This document shows, piece by piece, positions 8,806-17,077 of a stretch of 64,000 bases of DNA. A model generated the notes under the pieces. The model ran no database searches and was not told where the DNA came from. It was given only the letters and a program-made list of their open reading frames with translations. Each line of letters begins with the position of its first letter. The stretch's first letter is position 1. Source of the DNA: Acidobacteriaceae bacterium (GTDB lineage: Bacteria > Acidobacteriota > Terriglobia > Terriglobales > Acidobacteriaceae); contig JASHQH010000211.1 in NCBI GenBank assembly GCA_030037635.1, forward strand, positions 1 to 64,000, in the 5' to 3' direction. The translations under genes and the position numbers were made by a program.

Positions 8806-11280
8806 TCACGGCGCATCGATCTTGACCTTCACATTGTATCCAAGCCAGGCGTTCCGCTCCGGCCAGTGCAGCGTCCACTCCACTGCGCTCGAGCCAGCGG
8901 CAGGCAAGAGATCGGCGCTGAACCCGGCGCTGCCCAGCCCCCGGCTCTGGGCCGATTTCACCGTCTTCCAGCCGTCGTCGGTCCATACCGCCTCGAATGA
9001 GGCGTCATCCAGAATGCGCAATGTCCGGCCCGCATCCATTCTCTGAATCGGCCGCCTGCAGCTGTGGATTTCCAATCCGCGCCGCACTTGCTTGCGCCCC
9101 TCCGGCTCGCAATAGCGCTGGTAAACAGCATCGATGCGGTCGAAGACCTTATTGTCGAAGGCTGAGCGCACCAGCTTGAGATATTCCGCGTGCGCCCATA
9201 CCAGCGGCACCGCCGAGCCCGCGGGCCGTCCCTTCTTCAAATGGTGCTCCGGACAATCGGCCTCATCCCACACCTGCTCCGGAATCAGCCGGCCTGAGGT
9301 CGCAAATGCTTCGTAGGTTTTGATCAGCTGGCCAATGTCGCCCCCAGCCGCGAGTTCGTAGTGCGCGCGCTCGCCAGTCAACAGCGGCCACACACGCCCC
9401 TGACCCCATCCCTGATAGGGTCCGCCATCCGGGCGCTGCCCGTAGCCATCGTGGTTGTAACGCAACCACCCGGGCCCCTGTGGCAGATCGCGCTTGAGCA
9501 CCGCATCTACCACTTTCAGCGAATCCACCACAAGCGGATCGTCGGCGCGGCGCACCCCGTAGCGGACAAGCTCCAAAAAGCCCGCGTCGATAATCTCGCG
9601 CGCCTCAAATTCGGTCGGCGTTCCCGGCTGCTGATTCGTCAAAACGACCAGTTCCTTCCCGCACTCCTCGTGCGCATAGGCCTCGCCGCACTCCGGCGGC
9701 CGGATTCGCATGTAATGCCGCTTCACTTCAGGCAGCAGCACACCGTTATTGGTCACGGTCCAATCTTCGAGATGTCCTTCGACCCAGTCGGCATACTCTT
9801 CGAGGAATTGCGCCAGCTCCGTCGCCTGGTACGCCCGCGCCATCTCGGCTGCGCAGATCAGCCCGCCGATTACTGCCGCCAGAGTTGAAGGCGAGTAACC
9901 CGCGTTCTCCTCCCAGCGATCCTGGTGGGTGATGGGCGCATTCCGCACCAGAGAACCCGCCGCCCGCTCCACAAAAGGGAACATGTGAAGCTTACCCAGA
10001 CCTTCCGACTTCCAGAGCCGCCACGCGAGGATGAGCGGAAACGCCACTTCGTCCAATTGCTTGCCTCGCCAATACGGTGTTCCGTCGATCCAGAAGTTCT
10101 GCGCGAATCCCCCGTCAGGCTGCTGCGTGCACGCCAGATAGACCAGCGCCCGTCGCGCGGTTTCCATACGGCCGCAGGCCATCAGCGCCGTGGCCGTTTG
10201 CACCATGTCGCGTGTCCACACCAGGTGGTAGCCGCCTAGGTCGTCATCTCCCTTCACCTGCCCCCACGGAATCGACGCCGACGCCACAAACGCGCCGGGA
10301 TAGGACTTGTCCTCATGCGTCAGCAGCACCGCGTGGCTGGCTCGAAGCATCTCTCCGCCGTCCTTCGACTTCCCGGCCAGCTGCGCCGGATACTGTACCC
10401 GCCTCCACTGCTCGATGAACCGTTCCGACTGCTCATGAAAGGGCTCCGCAAGCGAGCCCATCATCTTTTGCAAAGCCGTATGATGTCCTTCGCCGACCGC
10501 GATGGCGAGCGTGAACTCCCGCACACCAGGCGCGGAATCGCTTTCGACAACGGCCGTGTTTGCGCCGCCAGGACACTCCAGGTCGATCTCGCCCATCACC
10601 GCCACGTTGCCGTTCGTCGCCGACCCGAACTCCCAATCCATTTTGAAGTTCTGCATCAGGTCCTGCCAGCCGTCGCTCGCACCCACGAATCCGCAGCTCA
10701 TGCGCGTAAATCCGCAACTGGCCGTCATGGCGAGCGACCACTGGTCCCTCCACGCCAGCAAAACATTGTGCCCGGCCAAGTCCAGGGAGCGGGCAGAGTT
10801 GCCCGCGCCGCCGCCGCTCAAATGCGGCGCCAGCAGTGCGTACAACTTCAGCCGCGACACCAGGTCTTCATTTCCCTCCAGGCGCACATGCTGCAGCACC
10901 ACTGCGTGATGCGGGTCGCAGATAATCGCCTTGGTCAGGCTGTAGCGCCCGTCGGGATCGCGATTTACATAGCGCACCCCCGTTGCCTCGGGGTCAATGT
11001 ACTCGAACGTCCTCAGCAGGTCCCGTTTCTCTTCATGAACAAACGTCTCGCCGTCAGTCACCAGAAAGCCCATGTCGCGCGTCTGCGGGTGATCGATGGT
11101 GGGAAAGTAGATCTCGTTGAGGATTCCATGCGAGCAAGTGAACCAGACACAGCTCGAGGCGGCATAGGCCGTCACCACCGCATCCTTGACGCTGGAAGTC
11201 CAGCGCGGCGCCAGGCCAGGCGCACCAAAGGCCTCGCCCTGCTGCTCAAGCCACCGGTACATCGACTGGTCATCTGCCAT
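8806..11280 (-). CDS. Glycoside hydrolase family 15 glucoamylase / glucodextranase-like
   Basis: 824 aa from the ATG at 11280 (MADDQSMYRW). The 41 residues upstream in the ORF track look like translated non-coding DNA. GH15 enzymes release glucose from the non-reducing ends of alpha-glucans. An N-terminal beta-sandwich (RWTSSVKDAVVTAYAASSCVWFTCSHGILNEIYFPTID) is followed by the (alpha/alpha)6 domain: GYHLVWTRDMVQTATALM, the general-acid region ENAGYSPSTLAA and the general-base region WPLLTGERAHYELAAG. A C-terminal beta-rich region follows. No signal peptide is evident, so a cytoplasmic role in glycogen or oligosaccharide breakdown is plausible. Adjacent to tkt. Confidence 0.93.
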   Translation of the reverse strand: MADDQSMYRWLEQQGEAFGAPGLAPRWTSSVKDAVVTAYAASSCVWFTCSHGILNEIYFPTIDHPQTRDMGFLVTDGETFVHEEKRDLLRTFEYIDPEATGVRYVNRDPDGRYSLTKAIICDPHHAVVLQHVRLEGNEDLVSRLKLYALLAPHLSGGGAGNSARSLDLAGHNVLLAWRDQWSLAMTASCGFTRMSCGFVGASDGWQDLMQNFKMDWEFGSATNGNVAVMGEIDLECPGGANTAVVESDSAPGVREFTLAIAVGEGHHTALQKMMGSLAEPFHEQSERFIEQWRRVQYPAQLAGKSKDGGEMLRASHAVLLTHEDKSYPGAFVASASIPWGQVKGDDDLGGYHLVWTRDMVQTATALMACGRMETARRALVYLACTQQPDGGFAQNFWIDGTPYWRGKQLDEVAFPLILAWRLWKSEGLGKLHMFPFVERAAGSLVRNAPITHQDRWEENAGYSPSTLAAVIGGLICAAEMARAYQATELAQFLEEYADWVEGHLEDWTVTNNGVLLPEVKRHYMRIRPPECGEAYAHEECGKELVVLTNQQPGTPTEFEAREIIDAGFLELVRYGVRRADDPLVVDSLKVVDAVLKRDLPQGPGWLRYNHDGYGQRPDGGPYQGWGQGRVWPLLTGERAHYELAAGGDIGQLIKTYEAFATSGRLIPEQVWDEADCPEHHLKKGRPAGSAVPLVWAHAEYLKLVRSAFDNKVFDRIDAVYQRYCEPEGRKQVRRGLEIHSCRRPIQRMDAGRTLRILDDASFEAVWTDDGWKTVKSAQSRGLGSAGFSADLLPAAGSSAVEWTLHWPERNAWLGYNVKVKIDAP

Positions 11281-11688
11281 TGGCTTTTTGGTTGCCTGGA
11301 CCGCTTGCGCCCCAGGTGGATTCAGAGTTGCTCTTGGGGGAAGTTGTCCGTGGTTTCCTGATGCCGGTTCGAAATTGGGGCCGTGCGTCCCCAAATCCCA
11401 CAACCATTATCGACGTTCCGCCCCGCCCACCGGGTGCGCACGCGGCATTTACCGCATTTTGATCCTAAATCCATCCGCCGAATTCGGGTTATCTACAAGC
11501 CTTTGCCGCCGGAACTGCATCTTACTTCACTAGACCCGCCGCGAGGTCGAGAGAAACCGTGCGTTGGGCCGCAGATACACTATTTTGGGCCACAGATAAA
11601 GTACGCCGGGCCACACAGTTTGCATCAGTTGGACCCTGGACAAGCTTGTCCTGTCGCACTTGCAAGGCCCTTTTTTGAGGTATTGGTC
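11281..11688. promoter_or_regulatory. Divergent intergenic region with 21-bp phased repeats
   Basis: This 408-bp stretch between the divergent glucoamylase and methyltransferase genes holds no convincing gene. From 11564 there are three degenerate copies of a unit starting TTGGGCCRCAGATA, beginning at 11564, 11585 and 11606, exactly 21 bp apart (about two helical turns). The spacing puts the copies on the same DNA face, as in an array of binding sites for a regulator. The array ends about 60 bp before the methyltransferase GTG. That it is an operator is inference; no -10/-35 pair was found with confidence. Confidence 0.4.
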
Positions 11689-12648
11689 GTGTCGAGCATT
11701 CTGCGAAGCCCCAGGGTGAGAGTCACCCTCTCATCCCTCTTTCAATTTGTCCAGGGAGGCTTGGGCCTCAGCGTAACGCCGGAGCATTTTTACTTCCCGA
11801 TTCCCAGTCTCAAGTCCTTTCGCGGGAAGGATTGGCGCGCTTGCCGTCCCTGCCAGGCCTTCGACTTTCACCTGAGCGAGCAGGTGCAGCGGTTGCAGTC
11901 GGAGCTCCAGCCGTATATCGCAGAATGTGCTTTCTCTGAGCGTGGCCCGCAGGTCGACGGCCAATTCCATTTCAACAACGGATTTTTTGAGCGCATCGAC
12001 GCTGAGATAGCGTATTCTTTCGTTCGCCTCCGCAAGCCCAGGCGCATCGTGGAGGTCGGAAGCGGAAATTCCACTCTGGTGCTGGCAACCGCGGTGCGCA
12101 GAAACACTCGCGAAGGATTCTTCGCCGAGTTCACGTCCATCGAGCCGCAACCCGCGCCTTTCCTCAAGAAAGGCATTCCCGGCCTATCCCAGCTCATCCC
12201 GGAAAAGGTTCAGCACGCACCCCTCGATATCTTTCGCGCGCTCGAGGCTAACGATATTTTGTTCATCGATTCGAGCCACGTGGTGTCTATCGATAGCGAC
12301 GTGCTTCACGAATGCCTCCGGATCCTGCCTGAACTGGCTCCGGGCGTACTCATTCATTTCCACGACATCTTTACCCCCTTCGATTACCCCGAAAAGTTCG
12401 TCAAGACCAACCTGTGTTTCTGGGGCGAGCAATATCTGCTTGAGGCGTTCCTTTCGTTCAATCGCTCTTTCCGGGTGATGTGGTCGGGCAGCGCCATGCA
12501 GCATTTCTATCCCGGGGTGCTCCGCCAGGCCTTTCCGGCCTGGGAAGGCAGCTTTGAGCGCATGCCTTCTTCGCTCAAGGTGTTTGCGCCTTCGCTCGAT
12601 GGCAAAAATGTGTGGCCCTGCAGTTTCTGGATCGAACGCGTGGCCTGA
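11689..12648 (+). CDS. Class I SAM-dependent methyltransferase (Methyltransf_24 type)
   Basis: 319 aa from a GTG at 11689, which has a GAGG site eight bases upstream. The track start at 11383 would translate the intergenic repeats. The SAM-binding core is RRIVEVGSGNSTLVLATA, followed by SIEPQP, a central DILFIDSSHVVSIDSD block and LAPGVLIHFHDIFTPFDYPE. These are the hallmarks of Methyltransf_24/class I enzymes often found with glycan or sugar modification genes. The N-terminal 120 residues, with an RxCRPCQAF stretch, are less conserved. The gene is flanked on both sides by unusual repeat-rich DNA, so lateral acquisition is possible. Confidence 0.85.
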   Translation: MSSILRSPRVRVTLSSLFQFVQGGLGLSVTPEHFYFPIPSLKSFRGKDWRACRPCQAFDFHLSEQVQRLQSELQPYIAECAFSERGPQVDGQFHFNNGFFERIDAEIAYSFVRLRKPRRIVEVGSGNSTLVLATAVRRNTREGFFAEFTSIEPQPAPFLKKGIPGLSQLIPEKVQHAPLDIFRALEANDILFIDSSHVVSIDSDVLHECLRILPELAPGVLIHFHDIFTPFDYPEKFVKTNLCFWGEQYLLEAFLSFNRSFRVMWSGSAMQHFYPGVLRQAFPAWEGSFERMPSSLKVFAPSLDGKNVWPCSFWIERVA

Positions 12649-13017
12649 ATGAGCGTGCGAGCGGCCGAATTTGCCTAGTAAAGTGCGCAAGATCAACAAG
12701 TCCTGCGGAATCAACGCAGATGTTCCCTAAAAGGGTACGTTGCACACGTGAAACGTTCCATGATTTGGGTACGTTTGGCCCCCAAATGCTGCATGATCTG
12801 GTTAGGTTTTTGAGGGAGATGTACCGCGCCAGGGCGATTTTGAGGGCAAATGTAACCAAATCTGGTTAGGATTTTGAGCAAAGGTTCGCACCCAGGTTCC
12901 CAAAAGTGTCGCAAGATGGGCCTTAGGGACGTTATTTGACGTCTTTTTGCGCGGGTTTTGCATAGAAAAGCGGAGGAGTTCGCGGGGGAGGATCGTCTGG
13001 CGCCCGCCCTAGCAGAG
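12649..13017. repeat. Repeat-rich intergenic region after the methyltransferase
   Basis: There is no supported gene in these 369 bp. It contains TCTGGTTAGGTTTTTGAG (12797-12814) and TCTGGTTAGGATTTTGAG (12861-12878), differing at one base, and a looser relative at 12761 (TGATTTGGGTACGTTTGG). Base composition is lower in GC than the neighbouring genes. The copies are on the same strand and not in an ORF, so they look like intergenic repeat units rather than coding tandem repeats. The 106-aa ORF at 12711-13031 on the reverse strand has no recognisable features. Confidence 0.45.
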
Positions 13018-13031
13018 CTAGGACGGGGCAC
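13001..13031. repeat. Dispersed palindromic repeat, short copy overlapping aroB end
   Basis: CGCCCGCCCTAGC and GCTAGGACGGGGCAC form inverted arms around a three-base loop (AGA). The arms match those of the longer copies at 19569-19617 and 58288-58335. The element overlaps the 3' end of aroB and contains that gene's TAG stop, so the repeat supplies the last codons and the stop. The hairpin could act as an RNA 3'-end structure; no T-run follows on the reverse strand. Confidence 0.55.
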
Positions 13032-14157
13032 CCCGGCCAGTGGGCCTTGGTCCGTCAGTGCCGGCCCCTACCCTGCTTCGCACCAGCATGTACTTCACCG
13101 CCGCGTCCAGCTCCGCCGCGGTCACATCCTCCACCACGCCTGCGTCGCCGATTCCGATGGGCAGCACGAACCGGCGCACCCCGCCCACATTCTTCTTGTC
13201 CCGAGCCGTGGCGGCCATCACGCGCGCCACGCTCACCTTCAGCCTGGGCAGCGGCCCGTAGCGATAGATCAGCTTCTCCAGCCGCTCCATCTGCGCGCCG
13301 GCAATCGTTCCCCTCCGCCGCGCAACGGCGAGCGCCGCTACCATGCCCCACCCTACTGCCTCGCCGTGCAGCATGGCCTTGTAGCGCGTAGCCTGCTCCA
13401 GCGCATGGCCCACGGTATGCCCGAAGTTCAGAATCATGCGCAATCCGCTCTCGCGCTCGTCCGCGCGCACCACCCCGGCCTTCATCCTGATCGACGCACC
13501 AATCACTCGCTCCAGCGCCCGCGGCTCACGCTCGAGGATCGCGTCCGCGTGCTCTTCCATGAAGCGCACCAGCGCCCGGTCGCGAATGATTCCCGCCTTT
13601 ACGCTCTCCATCAGCCCTGCGCGCAGCTCGCGGCCGGGCAGAGTGCCGAGCGTTTCGACATCGGCAAACACCGCGCGCGGCTGGTGGAATGCACCCACCA
13701 GGTTCTTGCCCTCGGGCAGGTTCACGCCCACCTTGCCGCCGATGCTCGAGTCAACCTGCGCCAGGAAGGTGGTTGGCACCTGCACGTAAGGAATACCGCG
13801 AAGAAATGCCGCCGCCACAAACCCGCCCACGTCGCCCACAATGCCGCCGCCAAAGGCAATCAGCAGCGAACTGCGGTCGCCGCCGGCGCGTACCATCTCG
13901 CGCGCCAGGCGTTCCACCGTGGCCAGGGTCTTGTACCGCTCGCCGGACGGAAGAAAGAGAACGACGGGCGTGTCCGGGAACGACCGCTCCGCGCGATGGC
14001 TCCAAAGGGCCCATATTTCAGGCGAAGTGAGCACAAACAGTCTGCGTGGCAGCCGTCCCAGCGCCCGCTGAATGCGCGGCGCCAGTGTTTCGAGCAACCC
14101 GCTTCCCGCAATGACGTCGTACTTCGCCGATGGCGTGTCGACCCGTATGGTTTGCAC
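13018..14157 (-). CDS. aroB: 3-dehydroquinate synthase
   Basis: 379 aa starting at GTG 14157; an in-frame TAA lies just upstream, so no longer start is possible. AroB is an NAD-dependent, metal-dependent enzyme that cyclises DAHP to 3-dehydroquinate in the shikimate pathway. Visible are the NAD-binding FGGGIVGDVGGFVAAAFLRGI, the substrate/metal segment VPTTFLAQVDSSIGGKVGVNLPEGKNLVGAFHQP, and the metal-ligand region ILNFGHTVGHALE...LHGEAVGWGM. The last 20 or so residues (RVGAGTDGPRPTGRGAPS) are non-conserved and partly encoded by a palindromic repeat containing the stop codon. No other aro gene is adjacent. Confidence 0.97.
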   Translation of the reverse strand: MQTIRVDTPSAKYDVIAGSGLLETLAPRIQRALGRLPRRLFVLTSPEIWALWSHRAERSFPDTPVVLFLPSGERYKTLATVERLAREMVRAGGDRSSLLIAFGGGIVGDVGGFVAAAFLRGIPYVQVPTTFLAQVDSSIGGKVGVNLPEGKNLVGAFHQPRAVFADVETLGTLPGRELRAGLMESVKAGIIRDRALVRFMEEHADAILEREPRALERVIGASIRMKAGVVRADERESGLRMILNFGHTVGHALEQATRYKAMLHGEAVGWGMVAALAVARRRGTIAGAQMERLEKLIYRYGPLPRLKVSVARVMAATARDKKNVGGVRRFVLPIGIGDAGVVEDVTAAELDAAVKYMLVRSRVGAGTDGPRPTGRGAPS

Positions 14158-14436
14158 AGTGATTTCATTTTAGTTGGCTGTGTTAGGAATTCGCCTTGTG
14201 GGGACGCTGCCCAGCCCCGGCTTGCGCCTGGGGCTACAGGTCCGGTCGGATCGCTGGCGCATTGCCCGCAAATTGGGAAGTGGAAAAGCAACTGCAGATC
14301 CTTCGTCGCTGCGCTCCTCTAGATGACAGCGCTTTGGCAACAGCAGTCATACAATGCTATGTTGCGACATCCAGGAGAAGATGAAATCGAGTTCCTGCAG
14401 GTGCGGGTCTGGAAACCCCACGACAGCCGGATGTCT

Positions 14437-15699
14437 TTAAAGGAACCAGATCAGCGGAATCAGCCCGCCCACGGCGAGCGCGACCAGAAACGCCAGGCTT
14501 TCGCGGCCGGTGGTGCGCTCCGAAAGGCTGTATGCGTAGATCCCCTTGATCACGTTGTTGCTGGCGGCTGCGATGAGCACCGCCCCCGCCGCTACCTTCA
14601 CGGGCGTGATGGTCCCCGCGGCCTGCGTCAACCCCATGATGAAGGGGTCGACGTCGCTCACCCCCATGATGGCGGCCAGAGTATCGACGCCCGCGCGCCC
14701 AAGGTAGGTGACCGCCAACTGCGTAAGCACCAGCATGACCAGAAACAGGAGCGCGAACAGGAACGCCGTTCCCAGCTCCAGGGGATTCTTTGGCGCCGCC
14801 TGCTGTTCGATGGCCTGCGCTCCTTTGTCGGCGCGCCGCGTCCAAAGCCAGCCCACCCCGGCCGCCACAATGGCAAGGGTGAGAAACGGCGCCAGCAGCG
14901 GAGCCATCAGCTGCCGGTTGAACAGCGCCAGAAGAATGGCCAGGCGCAGATACATGACGGCCGAGGCCATGAGGATGCTGCCCGAAAACAAATGCGGATG
15001 CTTCTCGACTTTGCCCTGGCGAGCCAGCACCACAGTCGTTACCGTAGACGAATAGGCACCGCCCAGCACCGCGGCCAGCTCAATGCCTCCCTGACCCTTG
15101 GTGAGCTTTTGCAGCACGTAGCTGGAGTAGGAGATGGCGCTGATGGCCACCACCACCAGCCACGTCTTGTAGGGATTGATGTGGAACGAGGTGAATTCCT
15201 GGTTGGGAAGCACGGGCAGAATCACGCCGCTGAGCACCAGGAACTTGGTGAAGGTGAGAATCTCGCTTGCGCCCATGCTGCTACAGAGGCTTTCCAGGGC
15301 GGCTTTCAGTTCCAGCAAAAGCAGGCTGGCAACGGCCAACGTGGTAGCGATCCAGATATGTCCGTAACAAACCAGCGCTCCCACAAGATAGGTGGTCAAC
15401 CCCGACATCTCAGTGGTGACGCCGGCGACCGCGGCTTGTGAGAGCTTGTGCCAGTAGGAGAGCAGCAGAAAGCTGGCGACCACCAGAAAACCCAGGCTGA
15501 CCGGCAGCATTTGCGTGCTCGATACCGTGGCCAGCGAATAACCGAGAAGGCCGATCAGCGGAAAGGTGCGCACACCGCCGAACGAGTAACTTGTTCCCGC
15601 AGCCTTGTGTTCCTCGCGTTCGAGCCCGATGAGGAACGAAAGGAACAGCACCAGAACGATCTTGAATGCCTCCGGCGGCAGGTCCCGGAAGATTTCCAT
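14437..15699 (-). CDS. MgtC/SapB-DUF4010 family polytopic membrane protein
   Basis: 420 aa from the ATG at 15699, which follows AAGGGG with a seven to eight base spacer; the extra 37 residues in the track are not conserved in appearance. The N-terminal part is MgtC/SapB-like (FLSFLIGLEREEHKAAGTSYSFGGVRTFPLIGLLGY) and the C-terminal half is DUF4010-like (ELAAVLGGAYSSTVTTVVLARQ, then VAAGAVLIAAASNNVIKGIYAY). About ten to twelve membrane helices are expected. The transport or signalling role is unknown; MgtC itself inhibits ATP synthase in some pathogens, but that cannot be transferred here. Divergent from the radical SAM gene. Confidence 0.85.
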   Translation of the reverse strand: MEIFRDLPPEAFKIVLVLFLSFLIGLEREEHKAAGTSYSFGGVRTFPLIGLLGYSLATVSSTQMLPVSLGFLVVASFLLLSYWHKLSQAAVAGVTTEMSGLTTYLVGALVCYGHIWIATTLAVASLLLLELKAALESLCSSMGASEILTFTKFLVLSGVILPVLPNQEFTSFHINPYKTWLVVVAISAISYSSYVLQKLTKGQGGIELAAVLGGAYSSTVTTVVLARQGKVEKHPHLFSGSILMASAVMYLRLAILLALFNRQLMAPLLAPFLTLAIVAAGVGWLWTRRADKGAQAIEQQAAPKNPLELGTAFLFALLFLVMLVLTQLAVTYLGRAGVDTLAAIMGVSDVDPFIMGLTQAAGTITPVKVAAGAVLIAAASNNVIKGIYAYSLSERTTGRESLAFLVALAVGGLIPLIWFL

Positions 15700-16011
15700 G
15701 TCCCACCCCTTGCCAGTACTGTGATTGGTCTGCAAGACAGCATACACTTCGCCGGCGGCATCCGAGGCAGAAAGCCCTTCGGCCAGAGAGCGAGCCACCC
15801 CAGCGCGCAAAAATCGCGCGCCGGGGACCCGGCAGAGAGCGAGGGAGCAAGGGAGCAGGGGTTCGCTCGCTGTTCCCTATTCCCTCGGCGCTGTCTTAAG
15901 GCTTTTCCGGCCAGCCCGCCGGCGTCATCGCCATCTTTTGCGCGCGGGAAGCGTCAAAAGGGGTAAGAACGTCGGCAAGTAACTCGCCCTTTATTCCCCA
16001 AGGGGTGACCG
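15700..16011. other. Intergenic region with GGGAGCAAGGGAGCA-type tract
   Basis: The 312 bp between the divergent MgtC/DUF4010 and radical SAM genes contain no supported gene. Around 15838-15893 lies a purine-rich tract (GAGCGAGGGAGCAAGGGAG) followed by a pyrimidine-rich partner (TGTTCCCTATTCCCTCGG), able to form an imperfect hairpin. Just before it is GCCGGGGACCCGGC. Similar tracts recur at 17962-18046, 30120-30180, 53998-54048 and 61980-62015. The ribosome binding site of the next gene is AAGGGG at 16000. Confidence 0.4.
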
Positions 16012-17067
16012 TTGCAGACAAAACATATTTTGCAGTCCTGGGGTAAGGTTCTCCGGGGCCAGACCCCGATGCTCTCCATCGAAATCACGCGCGAGTGCCC
16101 GCTGCGCTGTCCGGGCTGCTATGCCTATGGCGAAAACCATCTGGGCGGCGAAGTAACTCTGCGCGAACTTGCCGACAAGCGCGGCGACGAGCTGGTGCGC
16201 GGGGTGATTGGGCTGGTGGACAGGCTGAAGCCGCTGCAGGTGACACTGGTGGGCGGCGAGCCCATGGTGCGCCATCGCGAGCTCAGCCGCATTCTGCCCG
16301 AGCTGGCAAAGCGCGGCGTTTTTACCATGGTGGTCACGAGCGGCATCATTCCCATTCCCATGGAGTGGCTCAGCCTGCCGCGTTTTTTAGTTGCCATCTC
16401 GGTCGACGGCCTGCCTGAGCACCACGATGTGCGCCGTCATCCTGCCACCTACGAACGCATCCTCTCCAACCTTGCCGGCCGCCGCGTCAACATCCACTGG
16501 ACCATCACTGCGCCCATGCTGGGGCGTGAGGGCTACCTGGAAGAATACGTACGCTTCTGGAATGCGCGTCCCGAGGCGCACAAGATCTGGGTGAGCATCT
16601 ATACGCCGCAGCGCGGAGAACAAAGCGCCGAGCGCCTGAGCGAGGCCCAACGCGCACAAGTGGCTCACGAGTTGCCGCGCCTGCGAGGGCTTTATCCCAA
16701 GCTGCTTACGCCCCAGGGCTACGCGCAGGCACTGCTGCACCCTCCGGCTTCGCCGCGGGAATGCGGATTTTCACGCCTCTCAAAGAATTACTCGGCCGAC
16801 CTCAAGACCCAGGTTGAGCCTTGTGTGTTCGGTGGCGATCCCGACTGCTCACAGTGCGGTTGCTCGGCCAGCGCGGCGACGCACTGGATCAGCGGGATAC
16901 GCGTTGCGGGCCCGGTAAAGACCAAACACCTGTTGCGTGGATCGATGATGATCGGCGGCGCCATGGCCCGCCTGCGGCACATCGCTCTTCCCGCCTGGCG
17001 CGAACGCGAAGAGCAACCGGCTCCGTCGCGAGAAGCCAGCCTGGTTCAAATCTCAACCTCCGACTGA
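16012..17067 (+). CDS. Radical SAM protein with C-terminal cysteine cluster
   Basis: 351 aa with a TTG start at 16012 (AAGGGG site about seven bases upstream). The CX3CX2C cluster for the SAM-bound 4Fe-4S is in ECPLRCPGCYAYG near residue 30, followed by the GGEP-type motif VTLVGGEPMVRHRE and ISVDGLPEHHD. Near residue 270 a second Cys-rich block, CVFGGDPDCSQCGCSAS, may bind an auxiliary cluster. The architecture resembles SPASM/twitch-containing enzymes, but I do not recognise the subfamily. Substrate unknown. The gene converges with terC, with only ten bases between stops, so neighbours give no functional hint. Confidence 0.85.
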   Translation: MQTKHILQSWGKVLRGQTPMLSIEITRECPLRCPGCYAYGENHLGGEVTLRELADKRGDELVRGVIGLVDRLKPLQVTLVGGEPMVRHRELSRILPELAKRGVFTMVVTSGIIPIPMEWLSLPRFLVAISVDGLPEHHDVRRHPATYERILSNLAGRRVNIHWTITAPMLGREGYLEEYVRFWNARPEAHKIWVSIYTPQRGEQSAERLSEAQRAQVAHELPRLRGLYPKLLTPQGYAQALLHPPASPRECGFSRLSKNYSADLKTQVEPCVFGGDPDCSQCGCSASAATHWISGIRVAGPVKTKHLLRGSMMIGGAMARLRHIALPAWREREEQPAPSREASLVQISTSD

Positions 17068-17077
17068 ATCGGTTCGC

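Noticed and set aside
11383-11688. ORF-track N-terminal extension of the methyltransferase
   Set aside because: It translates the 21-bp repeats (VGPQIHYFGPQIKYAGP). GTG 11689 has a well-placed GAGG site.
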